From NCBI GenBank assembly GCA_000158135.1, contig DS999532.1, forward strand, positions 48,263-112,262: 64,000 bases of DNA, given 5' to 3'. The notes beneath the pieces were generated by a model that was not told the origin of the DNA, did not search any database, and saw only the letters and a list, made by a program, of their open reading frames with translations. The stretch is from Rhodobacteraceae bacterium KLH11. Lineage in GTDB: Bacteria; Pseudomonadota; Alphaproteobacteria; Rhodobacterales; Rhodobacteraceae. The stretch's first letter is position 1; every line of letters starts with the position of its first letter. Shown piece after piece: positions 18,568 through 28,288 of this stretch. A program made the translations under genes and the position numbers.

Positions 18568-19152
18568 GTGTCCCACGCTGAAGACCACGAAGGCACCCGC
18601 AGAGATTTCCTCTACTACGTCGCTGGCGGCGCAGGTGTCGTTGCGACGGGGGCAGCCGTATGGCCCCTGGTAAACCAAATGAACCCCTCAGCAGACGTTC
18701 AGGCGCTGTCGTCGATCCGTCAGGATGTCAGCGGGGTTGAACCGGGAACGCAGCTGACTGTGAAATGGCTGGGTAAGCCCGTATTCATCCGCCATCGCAC
18801 GGGTGCAGAGATACAGGAAGCGCAACAGCAGGATGCAGAAGGCGTTGACGCCCTGCCTGATCCGCTGGCACGCAACGCCAACCTGAAACCCGATGCTCCG
18901 GCAACGGATGCCAACCGGGTTCTGCCCTCGCCCGAGGGTGAAGCGGCTGGTGCATGGATCGTTCAGATGGGTGTATGCACCCACCTAGGTTGTGTTCCGC
19001 TGGGTGATGCCGGTGACTTTGGCGGCTGGTTCTGCCCCTGCCACGGCTCGCACTACGACCTTGCGGGCCGTATCCGCAAAGGCCCCGCGCCTGAAAACCT
19101 GCCCATTCCGCCCGTTGAATGGGTGGACGCCACTACCATCAAACTCGGCTAA
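18568..19152 (+). CDS. petA: Cytochrome bc1 Rieske iron-sulfur subunit
   Basis: The 194-residue protein carries the 2Fe-2S cluster that takes the first electron from ubiquinol. It has a twin-arginine start ([16 protein letters not shown]) with one membrane anchor, and the cluster boxes CTHLGC and CPCHGSHYD. An insertion between the flexible hinge and the head ([16 protein letters not shown]) is typical of alphaproteobacteria. The start is GTG at 18568 with GGAGA upstream. First gene of petABC. Confidence 0.97.
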   Translation: MSHAEDHEGTRRDFLYYVAGGAGVVATGAAVWPLVNQMNPSADVQALSSIRQDVSGVEPGTQLTVKWLGKPVFIRHRTGAEIQEAQQQDAEGVDALPDPLARNANLKPDAPATDANRVLPSPEGEAAGAWIVQMGVCTHLGCVPLGDAGDFGGWFCPCHGSHYDLAGRIRKGPAPENLPIPPVEWVDATTIKLG

Positions 19153-19163
19153 GGGAGACCCAG

Positions 19164-20495
19164 ATGTCCGGAATTCCCCACGATCACTATGAGCCGAAGA
19201 CAAATGGCGAGAAGTGGCTGAACAGCCGTCTGCCCATCGTCGGCCTGATTTACGACACCATTATGATCCCCACCCCCAAGAACCTGAACTGGTGGTGGAT
19301 CTGGGGCATCGTTCTGGCATTCTGCCTGGCGCTGCAAATCGTCACCGGCATCGTTCTGGTGATGCACTACACGCCGCATGTTGATCTGGCTTTCGCCAGT
19401 ATCGAGCACATCATGCGCAACGTGAACGGCGGCTATATGCTGCGGTATCTGCACATGAACGGCGCGTCGCTGTTCTTTGTCGCGGTTTACATTCACATCT
19501 TCCGTGGCCTGTTCTACGGTTCGTACAAAGCCCCGCGTGAGATCACGTGGATCATCGGGATGCTGATTTACCTGATGATGATGGGCACTGCGTTCATGGG
19601 CTACGTTCTGCCCTGGGGTCAGATGTCTTTCTGGGGTGCGACCGTGATCACCGGCCTGTTTGGCGCGATCCCGTTTGTGGGTGATGCGATCCAGACCTGG
19701 CTGCTGGGCGGGCCTGCGGTGGACAATGCCACGCTGAACCGCTTTTTCTCGCTGCACTATCTGCTGCCGTTCGTGATTGCGGCACTGGTGATCGTGCACA
19801 TCTGGGCCTTCCATACCACGGGCAACAACAACCCCACCGGCGTTGATGTCCGCAAGGGATCGAAAGCCGAGGCCGAGAAAGATACGCTGCCGTTCTGGCC
19901 CTATTTCGTGATCAAGGACCTGTTTGCGCTGGCCGTGATCCTCGTCGTGTTCTGGGCGGTTGTTGGCTATATGCCGAACTATCTGGGCCACCCGGATAAC
20001 TATATCGAGGCCAACCCGCTGGTGACGCCCGCGCATATCGTGCCCGAATGGTACTTCCTGCCGTTCTACGCGATCTTGCGCGCCTTCACTGGTGAGGTCT
20101 GGGTTGTGCAATTCGCCAGCTTCATCACCGGTGGCATCATCGACGCCAAGTTCTTTGGTGTGATCGCGATGTTTGGTGCGATCCTGGCGATGGCTCTGGC
20201 GCCCTGGCTGGACACGTCAAGCGTGCGTTCGGGCAAGTATCGCCCGATGTTCAAATGGTGGTTCTACCTGCTGATCATCGACTTCTTTGCCCTGATGTGG
20301 CTGGGGGCGATGCCTGCGGAAGAGCCTTATGCAACCTTCTCGCTGATCGCATCGGCCTACTGGTTCGCCTATTTCTTCGTGATCCTGCCGATCCTCGGTG
20401 TGATCGAGAAGCCTCTGGCCCAGCCCGAGACCATCGAAGAAGACTTCAACGCGCATTATGGCAAGGCTGACGCCGACGCCACGCCGGCCGAGTAA
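19164..20495 (+). CDS. petB: Cytochrome b subunit of bc1 complex
   Basis: The 443-residue cytochrome b has eight or more membrane helices, the heme-ligand histidines ([32 protein letters not shown]), the Qo-site PEWY motif ([17 protein letters not shown]) and [17 protein letters not shown]. The start at 19164 ([12 protein letters not shown]) follows GGGAG and lies 11 bases after petA; a longer frame begins inside petA and is not used. It carries quinol oxidation and reduction sites in the inner membrane. Confidence 0.98.
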   Translation: MSGIPHDHYEPKTNGEKWLNSRLPIVGLIYDTIMIPTPKNLNWWWIWGIVLAFCLALQIVTGIVLVMHYTPHVDLAFASIEHIMRNVNGGYMLRYLHMNGASLFFVAVYIHIFRGLFYGSYKAPREITWIIGMLIYLMMMGTAFMGYVLPWGQMSFWGATVITGLFGAIPFVGDAIQTWLLGGPAVDNATLNRFFSLHYLLPFVIAALVIVHIWAFHTTGNNNPTGVDVRKGSKAEAEKDTLPFWPYFVIKDLFALAVILVVFWAVVGYMPNYLGHPDNYIEANPLVTPAHIVPEWYFLPFYAILRAFTGEVWVVQFASFITGGIIDAKFFGVIAMFGAILAMALAPWLDTSSVRSGKYRPMFKWWFYLLIIDFFALMWLGAMPAEEPYATFSLIASAYWFAYFFVILPILGVIEKPLAQPETIEEDFNAHYGKADADATPAE

Positions 20496-20512
20496 GAAGA
20501 GGGACCGGAATC

Positions 20513-21298
20513 ATGTTCAAGAAACTTGCAATCGGTGCCGCGTTTGCTTTGGCCCTTGCGCCCGCCTCGACCTTTGCGGCAGGTGGCGGAGAGCAGCACA
20601 TCGAAGACTTCGACTTCTCGTTCGAGGGGCCGTTTGGCACCTGGGATCAGAACCAGCTGCAGCGTGGCCTTCAGGTCTATACCGAGGTCTGCGCCGCCTG
20701 CCATGGTTTGCAATATGTGCCGCTGCGCGATCTTGAGGCACTGGGGTATTCGGAAGAACAGGTCATTGTCTATTCGGCGGATAACTTTGAAGTGTTTGAC
20801 CCGGAAGAGGATGATTTCCGCCCGGCGAAACCGACCGACCACTTTCCGGCTAATACTGGCGTTGGTGCGCCTGACCTCAGCCTGATGGCCAAAGCCCGGG
20901 CCGGTTTCCATGGGCCTTACGGTCTGGGGATCAACCAGTTGTTCAAAGGTATGGGGGGTGCGGAATACATCGCCTCGCTGCTGGATGGCTATACCGGAGA
21001 AGAAAAGACCGAAGCAGGCGCGACCCTGTATGAAAACACCGCCTTCCCCGGCGGCTGGATTTCGATGGCCCCGCCGCTGTCGGAAGATCAGGTCGAGTTT
21101 GCCGATGGTCACTCTGCCAGCGTAGAGGCCATGTCCGAGGATGTGGCGGCCTTCTTGATGTGGACAGCTGAGCCCAATCTGATGGGGCGCAAGAACGCAG
21201 GCTTTGTCGGGGTTTTGTTCCTGACCGTCCTGTCGGTACTGCTGTATCTTGTGAACAAGCGTCTGTGGGCACCCATCAAAGGCAAGCGTCTGGACTGA
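20513..21298 (+). CDS. petC: Cytochrome c1 subunit of bc1 complex
   Basis: The 261-residue protein has a Sec signal ([16 protein letters not shown]), the heme site [10 protein letters not shown], the methionine-ligand region ([19 protein letters not shown]) and a C-terminal membrane anchor ([24 protein letters not shown]). It passes electrons to soluble or membrane cytochrome c. It is the last gene of petABC and is followed by a terminator. Confidence 0.97.
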   Translation: MFKKLAIGAAFALALAPASTFAAGGGEQHIEDFDFSFEGPFGTWDQNQLQRGLQVYTEVCAACHGLQYVPLRDLEALGYSEEQVIVYSADNFEVFDPEEDDFRPAKPTDHFPANTGVGAPDLSLMAKARAGFHGPYGLGINQLFKGMGGAEYIASLLDGYTGEEKTEAGATLYENTAFPGGWISMAPPLSEDQVEFADGHSASVEAMSEDVAAFLMWTAEPNLMGRKNAGFVGVLFLTVLSVLLYLVNKRLWAPIKGKRLD

Positions 21299-21321
21299 CA
21301 GGTCTGGATACTGGAAGTATT

Positions 21322-21357
21322 AGCCCTCGTGACCTCAAGGTCCCGGGGGCTTTTTCT
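21322..21357 (+). terminator. Rho-independent terminator after petC
   Basis: AGCCCTCGTGACC and GGTCCCGGGGGCT form a 13-bp stem (with a few mismatches) around TCAA and are followed by TTTTTCTT, 23 bases after the petC stop. Confidence 0.88.
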
Positions 21358-21439
21358 TGATCGCCTGGGAAGGGGCCAGCCCCCTCTTGGCCTTTGGCCA
21401 ATTCACCCCCGGGATATTTTAAGCCAGATGAAGAGCGGA

Positions 21440-22696
21440 TCAGGCTTGCAATTTCTGGCCTGAGTGACCGGTGATTGACGCTGTCACGATCTGGCCTTCT
21501 GGTTGTGCCGCATCGAACGTAACTTCGGTGAATTGTTCGGTACGGCCCATATGTGGGTTCTCCATCAGGATGCGATGGGTTTTCCCGATCTGGGCGGCGA
21601 GATGGTTTTGCACCTGAGCCTCACCAGCAGCACGCAGACGAGCGGCGCGATCCCGGATGACATTGCCATTGATCTGTTGCGGGATACGGGCGGCAGGAGT
21701 GCCCGCGCGCTTTGAATAGGGGAACACGTGCAGCCAGGTCAGATCGCAATCGGTGACAAGTTTTAGCGAGTTTTCGAAATGCGCATCAGATTCGGTTGGG
21801 AAGCCGGCAATGATGTCAGCGCCGAATGTCATGTCAGGGCGTAATTTACGTGCTTCTTCGGTAAAGCGGATCGCATCGTCGCGCAGGTGGCGGCGTTTCA
21901 TGCGCTTCAGGATCAGGTCGTCGCCATGCTGCAATGAGAGGTGGAGATGCGGCATCAGGCGCGGTTCGGTCGCGATGGCCTGCATCAGATTCTCATCAAC
22001 CTCGATCGAGTCGATCGAGCTGATGCGCAGGCGCGGTAGCTCGGGGACCAGTTTGAGGATACGCATCACCAGATCGCCCAGCTTTGGTTGCGCAGGCAGG
22101 TCAGCGCCCCATGAGGTCAGGTCCACTCCGGTGAGGACGACCTCGTTATAGCCTTTGTCGACCAGCCGTTTGATCTGATCCACGACAACGCCTGCAGGGA
22201 CACTACGCGAGTTTCCGCGCCCATAGGGAATGATGCAGAACGTGCAGCGGTGGTCGCAGCCATTCTGGACCTGTACATAGGCGCGCGAACGGGTGCCGAA
22301 GCCATCAATCAGGTGCCCGGCGGTTTCGGTGACCGACATGATATCATCGACCTGGACGGCTTCGGTTTTGCCGATGAAGTCTGCCGCCATGCTTTTCCAC
22401 GTATCGGGCAACATCTTCTCGGTATTGCCGATGACAGCGTCGACCTCATCCATACGGGCGAAGGTGTCGGGTTCGGTCTGTGCGGCGCAGCCCGTGACAA
22501 TCAGGCGGGCCGACGGGTTCTCACGCCGCAGTCTGCGGATTTCCTGTCGCGCTTTGCGCACGGCCTCGGCTGTCACCGCGCAGGTGTTGACGACCACCGC
22601 ATCGCTCAGCCCGGCCTGTTGCGACAGCTCTTTCATCGCTTCGGTTTCATAGGCATTGAGGCGGCAGCCCAGAGTGCTGAACTTGGGCGGGTTCAT
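21440..22696 (-). CDS. mtaB: tRNA (t6A37) methylthiotransferase MtaB
   Basis: The 418-residue radical SAM enzyme converts t6A37 to ms2t6A in tRNAs reading ANN codons. It has the N-terminal MTTase cluster cysteines (STLGCRLNAYE, VVNTCAVTAEA, VTGCAAQ), the radical SAM CxxxCxxC (NGCDHRCTFCIIPYGRG), and SRSVP. The sequence SLQHGDDLILKRMKRRH is MTTase-specific. The start overlaps the dapF stop (ATGA), so the two are co-translated. The repeated motif GGATATTTTAAGCCAGATGAAG lies just past its stop. Confidence 0.95.
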   Translation of the reverse strand: MNPPKFSTLGCRLNAYETEAMKELSQQAGLSDAVVVNTCAVTAEAVRKARQEIRRLRRENPSARLIVTGCAAQTEPDTFARMDEVDAVIGNTEKMLPDTWKSMAADFIGKTEAVQVDDIMSVTETAGHLIDGFGTRSRAYVQVQNGCDHRCTFCIIPYGRGNSRSVPAGVVVDQIKRLVDKGYNEVVLTGVDLTSWGADLPAQPKLGDLVMRILKLVPELPRLRISSIDSIEVDENLMQAIATEPRLMPHLHLSLQHGDDLILKRMKRRHLRDDAIRFTEEARKLRPDMTFGADIIAGFPTESDAHFENSLKLVTDCDLTWLHVFPYSKRAGTPAARIPQQINGNVIRDRAARLRAAGEAQVQNHLAAQIGKTHRILMENPHMGRTEQFTEVTFDAAQPEGQIVTASITGHSGQKLQA

Positions 22697-23526
22697 TCCA
22701 GTGACCTCAGGAATTCCGGTGTCAGCGTGCCTGAAAGCACATGGCAGGTCGGGCCGGTCATCCAGACGCCATCGTCGCGCCAGTCAATCCATATGGTGCC
22801 ACCATCAAGGTCGATTTGCACTTCGCGCCCCGTCAGCCCCCGACGGGCCGCCGCAACCGCTGTGGCGCAAGAGGATGACCCCGAGGCCAGAGTGATACCC
22901 ACACCACGCTCCCAGACGCGCATACGGATGCGGTCGGGGCCTGTGACCTGCGCCACCTGCACATTGGTGCGTTCGGGATAGAGCGGATGGTATTCATAGC
23001 GCGCACCAAACTCTTCCAGCGGGATCGCCTCGGCGTCAACAACAAAGAAGGTGCAATGCGGATTGCCCATTCCGGTGGCTGTCGGCCCGCCTTCGATCGG
23101 CAGTTCCAGCGTGTTCACGTCTTCGGCGAGCGGAATTTCCTGCCAGTCAAGCTGAGGTTGGCCCATGTTGATGGAGGTCAGCCCGTCCCCCGCATCACGG
23201 GCCAACAGAGTACCACGCTCGGTCGTCAAAGCCAGGTTCGATTTCCCGGATTCGTTCATCAGAAATCGCGCAATGCAACGCGTGGCGTTGCCGCACGCGG
23301 CTGAGGTTGACCCATCCGCATTATAAAACACGAGATGCGCATCCGCCTGGCCTTGTTCAATCACGGCCAATTGGTCAAAGCCCACGCCAAACCGCCGATG
23401 TCCGATTCCCCTGGCCATCGCCGGAGTGATCGGGACAGTATGCGCGCGCGCGTCGACAATGACAAAATCATTGCCCAGCCCGTGCATCTTCATGAAGGGC
23501 AAACCGGTATCGTTAATGGGTTGCAT
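22693..23526 (-). CDS. dapF: Diaminopimelate epimerase
   Basis: The 277-residue enzyme interconverts LL- and meso-diaminopimelate for lysine and peptidoglycan. The catalytic cysteines lie in TSAACGNATRCIARF and SGSSSCATAVAAARRG; the start FMKMHGLGNDFVIVDAR is characteristic. I place the start at 23526 (MQPINDTG); a frame extension to 23562 is weaker. It overlaps mtaB by four bases. Confidence 0.96.
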   Translation of the reverse strand: MQPINDTGLPFMKMHGLGNDFVIVDARAHTVPITPAMARGIGHRRFGVGFDQLAVIEQGQADAHLVFYNADGSTSAACGNATRCIARFLMNESGKSNLALTTERGTLLARDAGDGLTSINMGQPQLDWQEIPLAEDVNTLELPIEGGPTATGMGNPHCTFFVVDAEAIPLEEFGARYEYHPLYPERTNVQVAQVTGPDRIRMRVWERGVGITLASGSSSCATAVAAARRGLTGREVQIDLDGGTIWIDWRDDGVWMTGPTCHVLSGTLTPEFLRSLE

Positions 23527-23745
23527 GGCGGGCATATAACCCTGGTCACGATACGAATCCACCCTGCTGCACAGATTCCTTAAAAAAGGGGTTGACCCCT
23601 CTGCGCCACCTGCCTAATTAGGCCGCCTATCGGGGCGTCGGATGTTACATAAACGACAACGCACCGAAGCGTGAAATAAGGCCTTGAACCCGGTCGGGAT
23701 TCTACCTTACAGAGCGCTACGGATTGAAGAGATCCAACAAAGAGT

Positions 23746-23821
23746 GGGCCGTTAGCTCAGTTGGTAGAGCAACTGACTTTTAATCAGTGGGTCGCAGGTT
23801 CGAATCCTGCACGGCTCACCA
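23746..23821 (+). tRNA. tRNA-Lys(UUU)
   Basis: A full cloverleaf of 76 bases with encoded CCA: acceptor GGGCCGT/ACGGCTC, D arm GCTC...GAGC, anticodon arm ACTGA CTTTTAA TCAGT (anticodon TTT), T arm GCAGG TTCGAAT CCTGC. It marks the edge between the core block on the left and the mosaic region on the right. Confidence 0.97.
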
Positions 23822-24627
23822 CTTTTTCCAATAAAAGTAAAAATTTAGAGTGATCGCGGTGTGCGATCCCTATGGCTCGTGAATACTGCGTAAGTATTGC
23901 GTAAGAGCTAACTTGGAATCCGTAGCGGGGTAAGTCGATGGCTCTGCGTTGCGTGCGACTTCTCCCAAAGTACGAACCAAACGGTAACCACTGTTGCACA
24001 AGTCCCCTAACAAGCGGGACTCAAACGCCACCTGCATCCAAAAACCTCTAATTTACACACGCTGACTTGGTTTTGATCGCTTTCAGAGGTCATGATTGGA
24101 GGACTATTTTAGGAGCCATGCAGAGCCTTTTGGCTCACAACCTTTAGCTGAAACCGGCTCGCGTAACGAAACGGGAACTTCGCAGTATGGGTGTTATGTG
24201 AAGCGATCTCCGGTTGGGTGATCAGCTCGTCCAAATGCTCAGAAACCGGCGCGCCAATACACCTCAGTTGCCATTGATTCGGAATGCAGAGAGCGTCGGA
24301 AGCGAGCTCAACCTGTGAATTGAGTTTTCTCGCCGCGCGTGCTTACAGTACAAATTGTGGTGCATCAGCATCAGCCTGATCGCGGCGATGCGGCGCGGAG
24401 AACGGCCATTCGAGCCGGGCGCAGCGAGATGTTTACGGGCAACGAGAAAGGCGCGGACCATAGTGAACTTTCGCTGCATGCGCTCCAACGTCCACTACCG
24501 CTGCATCGCGACGCTGGGACAGCGGTAGTCAAGGGCCGTAGAGCAAAGCAATGATGTACCCAAACATAGACTGGACCACATAGCCGGTGCTGATTAAGAG
24601 TGTGTAGAAGCAACTACGGATCGTTAC
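23822..24627. other. Gene-free stretch after tRNA-Lys
   Basis: About 800 bases with no convincing gene. Short frames occur on both strands, but none has a recognisable motif or ribosome site; the minus-strand frame ending SRAGFEPATH is only the tRNA read backwards. No integrase start or second copy of the tRNA 3' end is seen. The sequence looks like decayed intergenic DNA. Confidence 0.6.
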
Positions 24628-25743
24628 TTGGCAAACGCACAGCACCTAGAGTGGTTAAATTCCAGTCCGGAAGACTGGAATATGCGAAGACGCGGTTCCG
24701 ATTTTTTACCCGACTTGCGTGGCGCTAGCCTGACACTCAGAGATTTGTCCAATTTCAATTTATCCGGTGCAGTTTTCGACCACGCAGATTTGATGGGAAC
24801 AAGTTTCTTTAGTGCCGACCTATCCTATGCATCTTTTTTTAAAGCTGATTGCGAGGGAGTGAACTTTAGTCGTGCTAATTTATCCAACTCCAGTCTTGCC
24901 CGAGCAAATTTGATATCGGCAACACTATCGAAGGCCAACTTCAAGCATTCGAACTTCGATTCCGCTGACCTCACTTGTGCGATTTGCAAAGACACCGATT
25001 TCAGCGGCGCTTCACTGACAACCGTTAATGCACCTCGCGCTGACTTTGAGAAGAGCGACTTTTCGAACGCATTCTTGTTCGGCGCGCTTCTACAGCGATC
25101 AAACCTGAGCGGAGCCTCTTTTTTCGGTGCTAACTTAAGTGATGCCTATTTGGCCGGTTCGATAATGAAAGAAACAATTTTCGAAAGGACAATAATGAAT
25201 GGGATTCAAGCAAAATCCCTCAGAGAAAAAGATGAGAAACAGGACTTCTTGATAGCAGATTTCTCCAAAACAGTTGGCCTTGAGCAGATAACTGTTGAAA
25301 GATTCGACGGTGACCAACACACCAAGCTACCAAAAGAATTGAGACGACCGGACAATTGGGTTTCACCTTCAAGGGAGTTGGAAAAAACCGTCAAGCCTAG
25401 TGACATGGACCCGGAAGATCGGCGTAAGAAAGGTAATTCGCTACTAGAGGCGCAAATAGAATTTCTTTCTAGATCCAGTAACAAGTACCGCCAACAAGCT
25501 AAAAGCTATGTTCTCCAAATTGGCTACGCAACGTCGATATTCAGGAACGCCAACCAATCAAACTTTCCCCCCGAAGACCTGTTGTTGGTGGAAAAATTCA
25601 ATTCAGATCTACGGCAAATCGAACGTGCTTTAACTTTACCCGCGTATGACATTGAGGCCTTGCTAGGTCAGAACCTGCAAGCACTTTTCAGTACATTAAA
25701 TTGTCTGACGTCAGCGCCTTTGGGTCCAAATAGCGGTATTTGA
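24628..25743 (+). CDS. Pentapeptide-repeat protein, 3' end cut by IS3
   Basis: Residues 30-190 form pentapeptide repeats of the A(D/N)LXX kind (FNLSGAVFDHADLMGTSFF, ANLSNSSLARANL, ANFKHSNFDSADL, SNLSGASFFGANLSDAYL), which fold as a right-handed beta-helix. The C-terminal 180 residues are charged and helical with no known domain. The last 13 residues (CLTSAPLGPNSGI) are encoded by the left end of the IS3 element, so the native end is lost. The start may be TTG at 24628 or ATG at 24682. Function unknown; many such proteins are targeting or DNA-mimic modules. Confidence 0.75.
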   Translation: MANAQHLEWLNSSPEDWNMRRRGSDFLPDLRGASLTLRDLSNFNLSGAVFDHADLMGTSFFSADLSYASFFKADCEGVNFSRANLSNSSLARANLISATLSKANFKHSNFDSADLTCAICKDTDFSGASLTTVNAPRADFEKSDFSNAFLFGALLQRSNLSGASFFGANLSDAYLAGSIMKETIFERTIMNGIQAKSLREKDEKQDFLIADFSKTVGLEQITVERFDGDQHTKLPKELRRPDNWVSPSRELEKTVKPSDMDPEDRRKKGNSLLEAQIEFLSRSSNKYRQQAKSYVLQIGYATSIFRNANQSNFPPEDLLLVEKFNSDLRQIERALTLPAYDIEALLGQNLQALFSTLNCLTSAPLGPNSGI

Positions 25744-25787
25744 TAAGAGAGTGTTCTTGGCTCATCGTAACCACTGAGGAGTGGACG

Positions 25788-26153
25788 ATGAGAAAGACAA
25801 ATAGGAGCCCCGGCGAGAAGATCGTCAAAGACATCAAGCGGGCGACACGCAAACAGTACTCAGCCGAAGAGAAGATCCGGATCGTTCTGGATGGCCTTCG
25901 CGGAGAAGACAGCATTGCAGAGCTGTGCCGCCGTGAGGGGATTTCCCAAGGTGTTTACTACAAATGGTCGAAGGACTTCATGGAAGCCGGGAAGAAGCGG
26001 CTTGCCGGTGACACAGCACGTGCAGCGACAACCGACGAGGTCAAGGACCTGCGGCGCGAAGCTCGCGATCTGAAAGAGGTTGTTGCGGAACAAACTCTCG
26101 AACTGCGCTTGCTCAAAAAAAGCATGACCGGCAATGGGGACGACCACGAATGA
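25788..26153 (+). CDS. IS3 OrfA (transposase helix-turn-helix subunit)
   Basis: The 121-residue protein has an N-terminal helix-turn-helix (QYSAEEKIRIVLDGLRGED, AELCRREGISQGVYYKWSKDF) and a C-terminal leucine-zipper-like helix (LRREARDLKEVVAEQTLELR). It binds the IS ends. The start at 25788 is chosen because an earlier frame extension lies in the IS end. The stop overlaps the start of OrfB as ATGA. Confidence 0.9.
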   Translation: MRKTNRSPGEKIVKDIKRATRKQYSAEEKIRIVLDGLRGEDSIAELCRREGISQGVYYKWSKDFMEAGKKRLAGDTARAATTDEVKDLRREARDLKEVVAEQTLELRLLKKSMTGNGDDHE

Positions 26154-27130
26154 GATACTCTGCATCTGAGAAGTTGGAGATCATTCGGTTGATTGAAGAA
26201 AGCCATCTGTCAGCACGTCGTACATTGGCCAAACTGGGTATCCCTCGCACCACATTCTACCGATGGTACGACCGATACCTGCAGCGCGGAGAGGCTGGCC
26301 TTGAGGATCGGTCTCCCAAGCCAAAGCATGTCTGGAACCGCGTTCCTGACGAGGTGAAGCGCAAGGTCGTCAGCTTCGCCTTGAAGGAAACAGAGCTGTC
26401 ACCCCGCGAGTTGGCGGTGACGTTCACAGACCAAGAACGGTACTTTGTATCGGAATCCACAGTGTATCGCACGCTCAAGGCACATGACCTGATCACCAGC
26501 CCTGCGTTCATTGTGCTGAAAGCCGCAAATGAGTTCGAGCATAAGACAACGGCCATCAACCAGCTTTGGCAGACCGACTTTACCTATCTCAAGGTTCTGG
26601 GGTGGGGCTGGTTTTATCTCAGCACGATCCTGGACGATTACAGCCGCTACATCATCTCGTGGAAGCTCTGCACGAACATGCGGGCTGAGGATGTGACAGA
26701 CACCCTCAATTTGGCCTTGCAGGCATCTGGCTGTGATCAGGTCCATGTCGTCCACAAACCGCGCCTGCTGAGCGATAATGGGTCCAGCTATGTCTCTGGT
26801 GACCTCGCTGAATGGCTGCGAGACAAAGGCATGAGGCACTCACGCGGTGCGCCATATCACCCTCAGACACAAGGTAAAATCGAACGATGGCATCAAACCT
26901 TGAAGAACCGGATCTTGCTGGAAAACTACTTCCTACCAGGCGATCTCGAAGCCCAAATCGAAGCCTTCGTCGATCACTACAATCACCAGCGCTACCACGA
27001 GAGCCTGAGCAACGTCACACCCGCCGACGTCTACTTTGGGCGTGACCAAGCCATTCTGGAACAACGAAAAAGGATCAAACAGAAGACGTTCGAAGCGCGA
27101 CGCTTGCATCACAGCCAACGCGCAGCATAA
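26150..27130 (+). CDS. IS3 OrfB (DDE transposase)
   Basis: The 326-residue transposase has an N-terminal DNA-binding part (LIEESHLSARRTLAKLGIPR) and an RNase H-like catalytic core with the DDE residues in LWQTDFTYLKV, LLSDNGSSYVSG and QGKIERWHQTLKNR. It begins at the ATG overlapping the OrfA stop, so it is made by coupling rather than only by frameshifting. It appears intact. Confidence 0.93.
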   Translation: MRYSASEKLEIIRLIEESHLSARRTLAKLGIPRTTFYRWYDRYLQRGEAGLEDRSPKPKHVWNRVPDEVKRKVVSFALKETELSPRELAVTFTDQERYFVSESTVYRTLKAHDLITSPAFIVLKAANEFEHKTTAINQLWQTDFTYLKVLGWGWFYLSTILDDYSRYIISWKLCTNMRAEDVTDTLNLALQASGCDQVHVVHKPRLLSDNGSSYVSGDLAEWLRDKGMRHSRGAPYHPQTQGKIERWHQTLKNRILLENYFLPGDLEAQIEAFVDHYNHQRYHESLSNVTPADVYFGRDQAILEQRKRIKQKTFEARRLHHSQRAA

Positions 27131-27160
27131 TCAAACCGACCAGATGAGCCAAACACTCTC

Positions 27161-28015
27161 TTAGTTTACGCTGCTCCTGGTTCCAAAAACTCTGACGACG
27201 GACACTCTTGGAAGGCATGCACCGCTGATCTCGATATCCAACACCCGTATGGCGCGCCCGGCTTCCAGGCGTTTCTCTTCGCCGGTCCCGCGTTCGGCCG
27301 AACCGATCCGGATGAGCAAAGCCGGGAAATCAAACTCTTCGAAATTCAGCGGCTTTGGCATTTTCTTGACAGTCTGCACGCGACAGAGAAGGCCCAGGTA
27401 TCCAAGACGGATTGCCGTTTGGGGCAGAATGGCATTCAGATCATCTGCGATCTGATCAGCAAACCCAGCGGGTTCCACGATTGAGGTAAAATCCACATCT
27501 GCCGTGACCCGGTTGCTTTTGAAAGCAAGGGCCATCACAGCCCCACCCTTCAGGACCAGGTTTGTGTTCAGGCTGGGGGCCAGCCCGATGGCCGCAAGAA
27601 CAATCTCTGTGACTTGTCTGTCGCGATACTGAGCTGGATTAGAGCGAGCAGCCTCCACCCAGGCCCGGACATCCGCATCTACAATGTCGTATTCCCCATC
27701 CGTGGTGACGCGGCCATCGGCCATCCGCGCAGTCGCAGCGCCAGAGCCAGAGGTGGTTGCAAAAAGTCCATGGGCATTGTCTCCGCCTGTCGTGACATCT
27801 CCCCCGGTCATATGCGCACGCGCATCGGCCGCGCTCTCCGCGTTAATAATCTCTGCCCAAAGCCCGTGGGCATTATCCCCATCGGTGGTGACATCCCCGC
27901 CCTCCAGCTGCGCAACCGCAGCACCAGAACCAGAGGTGGTCGCCAAAAGCCCGCGGGCATTAGCTCCGCTTGTCTTGACATCTCCCCCGGTCATATCCGT
28001 ACACCTGCCGTTCAC
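27161..28015 (-). pseudogene. Chimera: autotransporter passenger repeats joined to AbiEii-like nucleotidyltransferase, cut by IS3
   Basis: The first 105 residues are three passenger-type repeats (GGDVTTDGDNAHGLWAEI, GGDVTTGGDNAHGLFATTSG, ARGLLATTSGSGAAVAQLEG), as in autotransporter adhesins, but there is no signal peptide. From about residue 108 (YDIVDADVRAWVEAARSN) the frame becomes an AbiEii/DUF1814-type nucleotidyltransferase with LVLKGGAVMALAFKSNR and TADVDFTS, the kinase-like GS/DxD site of type IV toxins. The last 13 residues are read from the IS3 right end. No AbiEi antitoxin is adjacent. It is probably a nonfunctional fusion, though the frame is open throughout. Confidence 0.65.
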
Positions 28016-28288
28016 CGGTGCAGTTTCGACCGGTAATGACGCGGGACAGAGCGGCCATTGCCTTTCTCGGTGTTTGCTAACGCAGAATCCGTTCGCAGAT
28101 GCAGCGGTCTTTTCTCTGCGTTGTGGTCGATGTCGCCAGAGCGGTCATTGAAAGCCAGTCTGACTGGCGAAATTCAAACCGTTCTTTCGCCGCACCGGGA
28201 CCGACTATCGAAGCCACGGGACAAACCCGACTTCTGAAAAACCTGGTCTAGTGAGCACTCTCTCGGATCTTCGACTAAGGCACAGAGC

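Larger units (their letters stand above)
25702..27204 (+). mobile_element. Complete IS3-family insertion sequence
   Basis: The element runs from TGTCTGACGTCAGC to GACGACGGACA, giving the 5'-TG...CA-3' ends usual for IS3. The ends are long imperfect inverted repeats of about 60 bases; the inner part GATGAGCCAA..ACACTCTCTTA is nearly perfect. The left limit is fixed by a second copy of the same end at 44472 where identity begins at exactly the same TG. No matching 3-5 base target duplication flanks it, suggesting rearrangement after insertion. It carries two overlapping genes. Confidence 0.8.

Noticed and set aside
19149-20111. 320-codon minus-strand frame
   Set aside because: Antisense to petB; rich in His/Gln/Arg as expected of the complement of a membrane protein gene.
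23784-23999. Minus-strand frame ending in SRAGFEPATH
   Set aside because: The ending is the tRNA-Lys gene read backwards, a common artefact; the rest has no integrase motif.
25702-25769. IS3 left end taken as TAAGAGAGTG at 25744
   Set aside because: The copy at 44472 shows identity beginning at the upstream TG, and the TG...CA ends fit the family better.
27690-28015. Repeated DNA at 27690-28015 as a CRISPR array
   Set aside because: The repeats are codon-level passenger repeats of uneven spacing and sequence, with no unique spacers.
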